The notes under the pieces: model-generated
Seen by the model: the letters and a program-made list of their open reading frames with translations, nothing else
Told to the model about the DNA's origin: nothing
Database searches by the model: none
Program-made: the position numbers and the translations under genes
In this document: piece after piece, positions 1 to 4,854 of the stretch
Layout: every line of letters starts with the position of its first letter
How positions within the stretch are numbered: position 1 is the stretch's first letter
Assembly: GCA_021772235.1 (NCBI GenBank)
Contig: JAJFMI010000096.1
Location: forward strand, 1-5,483
Reading direction: 5' to 3'
Length of the DNA stretch: 5,483 nucleotides
Origin: Chlamydiota bacterium
Lineage (GTDB): Bacteria; Chlamydiota; Chlamydiia; Chlamydiales; JAJFMI01

Positions 1-1
1 A

Positions 2-916
2 CTTAATTCCAACTCTATTTCATCACCTGAGAATGTCTCACCGGTAGCTGAGCGCAGTGAATCTACTTTTATACAGGTGGGACAAAGAGAACTCTCCACT
101 TTCCACGAATGCAATACTACTATTGAGATGGCATACGAAGAATTCAACATCAATCCTAGTGATTTATCTTGTGTAGATCTATGTGCAATAAAATTGGAAG
201 AAATGAACAAAATTTATGCTGCGATATATAAGGAAAAGCCTAGTGAGGCAGAATCACTTAAAGAAATTATAGATCGTGCTCGAAGTCGTGTACAGGAAAT
301 GAATGCATACAGCCCTATGCTTACTTTGCAAGATAAGGCAGGACTCTCATCCTTCACTACTCAGCCGATAGAAGAAGAATTTATCGACGGAAATGGGACA
401 AGATATATCCAGCCTGACCATAGCAATTTATTAAAATTTGGAGGAGAGTTTTTTGTAGAGTGCAATTATAAAAGTATTGGTCTTCTAAGGCAATATAAAA
501 TTGAAGGTCGTCTTTGTGACTTACTATATTTAGTAAAAAATAATGACCAAATTGTTTTTGAAAAAAGGCATAAAGAATACATTCACCAACTGAAACACTC
601 TGTACTAAAAAAAGGTCTTCAAGATGCACCTTTGCTTACTCGTCCTGAAAGAGGCATAGCTGATTGGGTTATGGACAAATTAACACCGGGTTTTCATATG
701 GATTATTCAGAGCTTTCTCAACGAGTCACTCTACAGTACACTAAAATGAGAAATTCTCTTGAATCCCTAAGAAGCAAATGCCTCTTGTGGAAATACGAAA
801 ATTTTTCCGTTTGTGACAAGGAGGACTTGCAAAAATTGGGGTTACCTCAAGAAGCTACTAAGGGAAAGCACGTTCTTATTTTTTATTATGAAAAAAGCAG
901 AGAGGCAAAAAAATGA
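2..916 (+). CDS. Hypothetical protein, 5' end beyond the left edge, possible C-terminal winged helix
   Basis: I do not recognise the family. The frame is open from the left edge with no stop and no ATG, GTG or TTG before GTG at 77. That GTG has no Shine-Dalgarno sequence, so the gene most likely starts outside the window (at least 304 residues). The visible N-terminal stretch is rich in Ser, Pro and Glu and looks like a flexible linker. A helical, charged region follows (about 130-300). Near the C-terminus, about 662-810 reads like a winged helix: a helix (WVMDKL), then SELSQRVTLQYTKMRNSLES, then LRSKCLLWKYENF. This resembles the recognition-helix and wing pattern of small DNA-binding domains, which is inference from pattern only. 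No signal peptide or membrane segment is visible. The TGA stop overlaps the ATG of the next gene, so the two are probably co-translated. Codons are AT-rich (16 of 60 bases G+C at 481-540), unlike proS. Confidence 0.7.
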   Translation, partial: LNSNSISSPENVSPVAERSESTFIQVGQRELSTFHECNTTIEMAYEEFNINPSDLSCVDLCAIKLEEMNKIYAAIYKEKPSEAESLKEIIDRARSRVQEMNAYSPMLTLQDKAGLSSFTTQPIEEEFIDGNGTRYIQPDHSNLLKFGGEFFVECNYKSIGLLRQYKIEGRLCDLLYLVKNNDQIVFEKRHKEYIHQLKHSVLKKGLQDAPLLTRPERGIADWVMDKLTPGFHMDYSELSQRVTLQYTKMRNSLESLRSKCLLWKYENFSVCDKEDLQKLGLPQEATKGKHVLIFYYEKSREAKK

Positions 917-1143
917 ATACATCAACTCTACTCGAATCTGTTGCTGAATTCGTTCTCTCTTGTAGAAGCGACGAGGAAGCGCAAATGGATTATCTTACCA
1001 GTCATTATAAGTGGATAGAAGTTCTTACTGAGCATTTCGGCCCTAATAATGAACCGGAAGAGTGTGAGGATTGGTTCGATGATAACGTCTTAAATGACTC
1101 TAAACGACTAGAGTTAACACAAACTCTTCTCAGCAACTCATAG
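913..1143 (+). CDS. Small acidic hypothetical protein, translationally coupled to the upstream gene
   Basis: This 76-residue protein belongs to no family I recognise. The start is supported by an ATGA overlap with the preceding stop and by AGAGG at 901-905, seven bases before the ATG. It is strongly acidic (17 Asp/Glu against 4 Lys/Arg), with an acidic patch in EPEECEDWFDD near residues 47-57. It has two cysteines, several aromatic residues and no signal peptide or membrane helix. Its size, charge and coupling to a larger gene would suit a partner or antidote-type protein for the upstream product, but nothing in the sequence proves this. Its last three or so codons and its TAG stop lie inside the antisense of a decayed proS tail (1130-1191). 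The present C-terminus may therefore have been created by a rearrangement. Confidence 0.6.
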   Translation: MNTSTLLESVAEFVLSCRSDEEAQMDYLTSHYKWIEVLTEHFGPNNEPEECEDWFDDNVLNDSKRLELTQTLLSNS

Positions 1144-1191
1144 CAAAGACGACGCGCTTTGCTTTTTTTCTTATTTCTTATAAGGGTAGAT
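1130..1191 (-). pseudogene. Decayed fragment of the proS 3' end
   Basis: On the - strand this segment reads KKAKRVVFAMSC followed by TGA, aligned codon for codon with KKGKRVVFAKSY-TGA at the end of the intact proS (3373-3411). The core at 1141-1160 matches 3384-3403 at 18 of 20 bases, and 19 of 20 if the last base is excluded and 1140-side bases ignored; one core difference (1151 versus 3394) is a synonymous Val codon change. Beyond an indel of about five bases and a frame shift, similarity resumes at 1174-1191, where IYPYKK corresponds to ICPFTK in proS. The fragment is only about 62 bp and has no start, so it cannot be expressed as a synthetase. It begins seven bases beyond the tag stop codon and overlaps the 3' end of the small acidic gene on the other strand. 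The alternative is chance similarity at a terminator, which the preserved reading frame and stop codon make unlikely. Confidence 0.7.
1142..1169 (+). terminator. Rho-independent terminator of the left-hand gene pair
   Basis: A 7-bp stem (AGCAAAG at 1142-1148 pairing with CTTTGCT at 1157-1163) encloses an 8-base loop and runs into seven Ts (1163-1169). It begins within the TAG stop of the small acidic gene, so it is placed to end that transcript. On the opposite strand no T-run follows the stem, so it should not work for the converging tag transcript. The same bases are part of the proS tail relic. In intact proS the matching positions (CC at 3403-3404 instead of TG at 1160-1161) break the stem. 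Confidence 0.65.
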
Positions 1192-1198
1192 GAGTCTA

Positions 1199-1783
1199 CT
1201 ACAAGGAAGTACGGCACCAACACTCGGTAAGGTGGTCATTAACCAAACCTACAGCTTGCATATAAGCGTAAATAATCGTAGGACCAACAAATTTCATTCC
1301 ACGCCTCTTCAAATCTACAGAAAGAGCAATGCTTTCTGGTGTAGTAACCGGAATGTCTTCAAATTTCTGCCAGTGGTTGATAATGGGTTTCCCACTAACA
1401 AACGGCCAAATATAGTCCCTAAAAGAACCAAATTCTTCCTGAATTTTCAAAAATACCTGAGCATTTTGACGTGCTGCATAAATTTTTAACTTATTGCGAA
1501 TGATGTTTTTATTCTTAAGCAGCTCATTCAACTCATCATCACTCATGGCAGCCACTTGAATAGGATCAAAATGATAAAACGCCTTGCGATATCCTTCCCG
1601 TTTTTTTAGAATAGTTTCCCAGTTCAGCCCTGCTTGTGTACCTTCCAAAATGAGCATCTCAAATAGATGTCGATCATCATAAACTGGAACTCCCCATTCA
1701 TAATCATGGTATTTAGCATAAAGCTCTTTCCCTGGCGCTCCTCCAAAACAACGCTTTTTCCCATCCTGACTAACTACGATCAT
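1199..1783 (-). CDS. tag: DNA-3-methyladenine glycosylase I
   Basis: Tag removes 3-methyladenine from alkylated DNA by cleaving the N-glycosidic bond, opening base excision repair in the cytoplasm. At 194 residues it is close to the usual length for the family. The HhH-superfamily Tag fold is clear along the whole protein: YHDYEWGVP (residues 25-33), LFEMLILEGTQAGLNW (40-55), LKKREGYRKAFYHFDP, then KRRGMKFVGPTIIYAYMQAVGLVNDH near the end. The Zn ligands known from E. coli Tag (Cys4, His17, His175, Cys179) correspond to C12, H26, H184 and C188. The base-pocket residues Glu38 and Trp46 correspond to E47 and W55, so the enzyme looks intact. Its ATG overlaps the ada stop (ATGA) and only a weak AGGT precedes it, so translation probably depends on ada. 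No terminator is seen after it on its own strand. A proS relic follows within seven bases. Confidence 0.96.
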   Translation of the reverse strand: MIVVSQDGKKRCFGGAPGKELYAKYHDYEWGVPVYDDRHLFEMLILEGTQAGLNWETILKKREGYRKAFYHFDPIQVAAMSDDELNELLKNKNIIRNKLKIYAARQNAQVFLKIQEEFGSFRDYIWPFVSGKPIINHWQKFEDIPVTTPESIALSVDLKRRGMKFVGPTIIYAYMQAVGLVNDHLTECWCRTSL

Positions 1784-2841
1784 ATTTTACCTAAAACATC
1801 TGAATCTTTTTCATGATTTAGCAACCATTTTTTTCGCATAAGACCACCACCATATCCACCAATTTCACCATTGGCATTGATCACTCGATGACAAGGGATA
1901 ACAATAGCTAACTGATTTGCTCCGTTTGCTTGAGCAACAGCTCTAAAAGCTGAAGGGCGCTTAATAGCAACAGCAACGTCAGAATAAGATCGTGTTTCAC
2001 CGGAAGGAATTTTTTGTAGTTCCTGCCAAACTGATTTTTGAAAAGAAGAACCGAGAAAAAATAGTGGTGTTTTAAATGTTTTCAAAGCGCCTTCAAAATA
2101 CTTTTTTAATTCGTCTTCAATCAAATGAATAGGTTTTGTGCTTCCTGGAATAATTGCTGATTTCGTTTTTTGTCGCATCCGCTCAACCTCTCTTTCAAGA
2201 CCTCGACGATCTACAAACTCTAAAAGATAAAGGGCTTGTTCATCTGCGATAGCAACCATTGGACCAAGGATTGTATCAATCCAGGAAGCTTTAAGAACTT
2301 TCTCATTTCCAATTTTGGAAGGAGGTGCACCCATAATGCGTGTAAAAGCATCCCTAAACCCACTACTCGATTCATAGCCTGTATAAAGCTGAGCTTCGAT
2401 TACAGCCTCACCTTTTCTGATTTGTTTCATGGCCAATCCCATACGCCTTGCACGCGCGTATTCGACAAATGTCATCCCAAACCGTTTTTTAAACTGCCTT
2501 CTAGCAGTTGACTCATCAACACATATCTCCCTAAAATCTTTACTTTTCCAGCGTTTTTCTGGATTTTTCTCTACTGCTTCGACAAGAGTTTGAACAAGTT
2601 TGGAAACGTGATTAGGATGCGAGAGAGGTCTACAGCGTTTACAGGGCCTAAAAGATGCCAAAAGTGCTTGTTTTGCATTTTCAAAAAACTCACAATTCTC
2701 AAATTTTGGTTTGCGTGCAGGGCATGTAGGTCGGCAAAATACTCCAGTAGTTTTAACACCAACAAAAAAAATACCTTCATACTCTGTTTTTTTATCAAGC
2801 AACGCTTGATAAAACTCCATTTTTTGTTCGTTTGTGATCAT
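1780..2841 (-). CDS. ada: Ada: bifunctional DNA alkyl-transfer repair protein and transcriptional regulator
   Basis: Ada moves methyl groups irreversibly from damaged DNA onto its own cysteines. In the classic system, methylation of the N-terminal cysteine turns it into an activator of alkylation-response genes. All three parts are present in 353 residues, as in E. coli Ada. The N-terminal Zn domain has C36 and C40 (VFCRPTCPAR) and C67 and C70 (FRPCKRC); C36 matches the phosphotriester-accepting Cys38. An AraC-type helix-turn-helix region spans about 79-176. The O6-methylguanine methyltransferase domain spans about 190-345, with PCHRV at 316-320 and acceptor C317. It should therefore be both repair enzyme and regulator. 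The ATG at 2839-2841 is chosen because AAGGGA (2848-2853, read on the - strand) sits six bases before it. It leads an operon with tag and probably controls its own promoter. No key residue is missing. Confidence 0.96.
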   Translation of the reverse strand: MITNEQKMEFYQALLDKKTEYEGIFFVGVKTTGVFCRPTCPARKPKFENCEFFENAKQALLASFRPCKRCRPLSHPNHVSKLVQTLVEAVEKNPEKRWKSKDFREICVDESTARRQFKKRFGMTFVEYARARRMGLAMKQIRKGEAVIEAQLYTGYESSSGFRDAFTRIMGAPPSKIGNEKVLKASWIDTILGPMVAIADEQALYLLEFVDRRGLEREVERMRQKTKSAIIPGSTKPIHLIEDELKKYFEGALKTFKTPLFFLGSSFQKSVWQELQKIPSGETRSYSDVAVAIKRPSAFRAVAQANGANQLAIVIPCHRVINANGEIGGYGGGLMRKKWLLNHEKDSDVLGKI

Positions 2842-2847
2842 CCTCGT

Positions 2848-2902
2848 TCCCTTCTGAAATTAGTTGCACCTGCATTATATAAAATCAGCCAAAAGATGCC
2901 GC
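2848..2902 (-). promoter_or_regulatory. Probable promoter and ribosome binding site of the ada-tag operon
   Basis: On the - strand a perfect TATAAT (2874-2879) lies so that transcription would begin near 2867, giving a leader of about 25 bases with the ribosome site AAGGGA at 2848-2853. At 16-18 bases upstream there is no recognisable -35 (the sequence there is GC-rich, around GCGGCA). The promoter may therefore be weak and need an activator, which would suit an Ada-controlled gene. This is pattern matching only. Confidence 0.45.
2864..2876 (-). promoter_or_regulatory. Candidate Ada box overlapping the ada -10 element
   Basis: Read on the - strand, AATGCAGGTGCAA fits the AAT-N6-GCAA pattern described for Ada-binding sites in E. 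coli. It is the only such match I noticed upstream of ada. Its AAT is the end of the -10 hexamer. In E. coli the activating box lies upstream of the -35, so this placement would suggest repression or a different start point. A seven-base pattern can also occur by chance. Confidence 0.3.
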
Positions 2903-2986
2903 CGAAATTCAGGCATTGATTTTTCATCAAATCGAAGTAAACCGATTCAATACGGATAGAAAAGACCATATTCATCATTTTTGCAT

Positions 2987-3150
2987 ATGAACCTATCTCA
3001 CTAAACAAATTATCGCTTTTCCCTCAGAATTGAGTCGCTTTCCAACCTGTTTTTTTAGCCAACTTTACTAAGTTTGCTAAAAAAACATGCTGAAAATCGT
3101 CCTCAATTCTGAGGGGAAATCATATAATAGCTTTAGTGAGATAGGTTCAT
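2987..3150. repeat. 164-bp imperfect palindrome, MITE-like inverted-repeat element
   Basis: Two arms (2987-3065 and 3070-3150) are inverted copies around a TACT loop, roughly 80% identical by eye with a two-base length difference. Three blocks are perfect or nearly so: the outer 19 bp (ATGAACCTATCTCACTAAA), a middle CCCTCAGAATTGAG, and the inner GTTTTTTTAGC followed by AACTT. The first five to seven bases outside the arms differ, so no long target duplication is evident. If the termini are taken as GAACC/GGTTC, an AT lies on each side. It contains no transposase. It could be a miniature inverted-repeat element, the fused ends of a deleted insertion sequence, or a structured RNA. It is unlikely to be a simple terminator because the T-run precedes rather than follows the inner stem on either strand. 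Confidence 0.75.
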
Positions 3151-3372
3151 CTGGCGGATACTTTGAGAGGTCAAAAAAACACCTCTTTTATGCCATTACC
3201 AGCAGTGATCCTGAGAGATTAGGTAAAAGACTTCTTGCCGAAAACAACATTGGTATTATCCCCTGTAATGATTCGTTGCATCGGGCCAATCAACATTTTC
3301 ATGAGCATGAAGATATCAACGCAGAATCACCCCCTTCATCACCTGGGAATCACTACCTCTCCTTAAACCTTC
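3151..3372. other. Gene-poor spacer between the palindrome and proS
   Basis: No convincing gene or terminator is seen here. A + strand frame is open from 3081 in the palindrome's right arm to TAG at 3384-3386, with its only ATG at 3087. That ATG lies inside the inner stem and has no ribosome site. The predicted polypeptide includes DPERLGKRLLAENNIGIIP and a Ser/Pro-rich tail. It looks somewhat protein-like and could be the remnant of a gene cut by the palindrome. The frame overlaps the 3' end of proS by 14 bases on the other strand. I do not call it a gene. Confidence 0.4.
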
Positions 3373-3429
3373 TCAATAGCTTTTAGCAAAGACAACGCGC
3401 TTCCCTTTTTTCTTTGTAAACGGGCAGAT
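3373..3429 (-). repeat. Intact proS tail, right-hand copy of the direct repeat with 1130-1191
   Basis: This is the last part of proS (ICPFTKKKGKRVVFAKSY-stop) and is the partner of the relic at 1130-1191 in the same orientation. The strongest block is TAGCAAAGAC-A-ACGCGCTT at 3384-3402, with one mismatch to 1141-1159. The two copies lie 2,243 bases apart and bracket tag, ada and the palindrome. This could be a pair of att-like ends or the trace of a duplication. Confidence 0.65.
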
Positions 3430-4854
3430 ACCCTCGCCTAAATTGTCTGGGATGCAGCGGACGGTCACGCTAAAGCGCTGCTGGATCTCTTTTTCCATCG
3501 CCACATCTCCGGCAAATGGTGTGAGTGCAAATCCACCTTCGCCTTTTGTGAAGAACTTTTCAAATTCTTCTTCGGTATCAATTTCATGCATGTGCTCTTG
3601 CATGTTTTTCAGAGCTTCTTTGTAAAGAGTGTTTTGCATTTCATCTAGCTGTGCGACGAGTGTTTCGGCCAGTTCATCTGGGCTCTGTTTTTCCATGTCT
3701 TTATGGCCAGAGGTGCGTTTGCGAATGCAGAGTTTATCATCGTCGATATCGCGGGGGCCGATTTCAATGCGCATCGGGATGCCTTTTTTAATCCAGTTCC
3801 AACTTTTTTCGCCGCCGCGCAGATCGCGGTCGTCGATGATAACGGAGATTTTTTCGCCGTGGTAGGTAATTTGGGTGAGTTGCTCTTTCACTTTTTGGGC
3901 GTAATTCATCACGCGGTGGCGCGCTTCTTCTTTATGGATAATCGGCAGGATGACAATATGTGAGGGCGCCATTCGCGGCGGAAGGCGCAAACCATCATCA
4001 TCAGCGTGCACCATAACAAGGGCTCCGATAAATCGTGTGGTTGCTCCCCAAGATGTGGTCCAGGCGTGTTCTTCTTCTCCTTTTTCGTTGCGGAAGGTAA
4101 TGTCTGATCCTTTGGAAAAATTTTGTCCAAGGAAGTGAGAGGTGCAGCCTTGCAGCGCTTTACGATCTTGCATCATCGACTCTAAGGTAAAGGTGGTGAC
4201 TGCTCCAGGAAAGCGCTCGCCTTCACTTTTCTCTCCTGCAATAACTGGAAGTGCTAGGCTCTCTTCAGCAAATTGTTGGTAGATGGCGTGCATCTCTTTT
4301 GCTTTAGAGAGCGCTTCTTCTTTTGTAGCATGGGCGGTGTGGCCTTCTTGCCATAAAAATTCGGCGGTGCGAAGAAGTATGCGCGGGCGCATTTCCCAAC
4401 GGACTACGTTGGCCCACTGATTGATGAGGAGAGGCAAATCGCGATAAGATTCTATCCATTTTGAAAAGGAGGCGCCGATGATCATTTCTGATGTGGGGCG
4501 CACGATAAGGGGTTCTTCGAGTTCGCCATCAGGAATGAGGCCGCCGTCGGAACCTTTTTTTAGGCGATGGTGTGTTACAACAGCGCACTCTTTTGCAAAG
4601 CCTTCGACGTGCTCAGCTTCTTTTTCCATGTAGGATAAGGGAATAAAGAGTGGAAAGTAGGCGTTTGATACGCCAGTCTCTTTAAATTTTTGATCGAGGT
4701 CGCGCTGCATTTTTTCCCAGATGCCGTAGCCCCAAGGTTTGATCACCATACAACCGCGCACAGAGGAGTTTTCCGCAAGATCAGCCGCTTTAACGACTTG
4801 TTGGTACCACTCTGGAAAGTCTTCGGATCTTAGAGGGGAGATTGCATGTTTCAT
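3373..4854 (-). CDS. proS: Prolyl-tRNA synthetase, archaeal/eukaryotic type
   Basis: ProS charges tRNA-Pro with proline in the cytoplasm. The protein is a class II synthetase of 493 residues, the size of the short archaeal/eukaryotic-like type, and it lacks the large editing insertion of the usual bacterial form. Visible features in order: motif 1 region with KPWGYGIWEKMQ (39-50), VRPTSEMI (118-125), motif 2 with R152, R158 and RTAEFLWQEGHTAH (162-175), GCTSHFLGQNF and the motif 3 region TSWGATTRFIGAL. The anticodon-binding domain (about 290-400) and a C-terminal domain ending in a conserved-looking KRVVFAKSY follow. The ATG at 4852-4854 overlaps the stop of the lipoate ligase gene (ATGA) with no clear ribosome site, so translation is probably coupled. 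It is more GC-rich (32 of 60 at 3721-3780) than the genes at the left of the window. No terminator is evident before the palindrome. Confidence 0.97.
   Translation of the reverse strand: MKHAISPLRSEDFPEWYQQVVKAADLAENSSVRGCMVIKPWGYGIWEKMQRDLDQKFKETGVSNAYFPLFIPLSYMEKEAEHVEGFAKECAVVTHHRLKKGSDGGLIPDGELEEPLIVRPTSEMIIGASFSKWIESYRDLPLLINQWANVVRWEMRPRILLRTAEFLWQEGHTAHATKEEALSKAKEMHAIYQQFAEESLALPVIAGEKSEGERFPGAVTTFTLESMMQDRKALQGCTSHFLGQNFSKGSDITFRNEKGEEEHAWTTSWGATTRFIGALVMVHADDDGLRLPPRMAPSHIVILPIIHKEEARHRVMNYAQKVKEQLTQITYHGEKISVIIDDRDLRGGEKSWNWIKKGIPMRIEIGPRDIDDDKLCIRKRTSGHKDMEKQSPDELAETLVAQLDEMQNTLYKEALKNMQEHMHEIDTEEEFEKFFTKGEGGFALTPFAGDVAMEKEIQQRFSVTVRCIPDNLGEGICPFTKKKGKRVVFAKSY

Noticed and set aside
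19..34. Short repeat TTCATCACCTGAGAAT, also at 3335-3350 with one mismatch
   Set aside because: Both copies encode SSP-x-N in the same frame, but a 15-of-16 match is near chance level for this window and no similarity extends beyond it.
77..79. GTG as the start of the first gene
   Set aside because: The frame is open to the left edge, no ribosome site precedes the GTG, and a partial gene is the simpler reading.
3050..3087. Central stem of the palindrome as an intrinsic terminator
   Set aside because: The stem is GTTTTTTTAGC...GCTAAAAAAAC, so on both strands the T-run comes before the loop and As follow it. A U-tract after the hairpin is missing.
3087..3386. A 99-residue gene starting at ATG 3087
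   Set aside because: The ATG is inside the palindrome stem without a ribosome site, no family is recognised, and the end overlaps proS. It is kept only as a possible remnant.
3443..4138. Several + strand frames opposite proS
   Set aside because: They lie antisense to a clearly recognised synthetase and have no family features or ribosome sites of their own.
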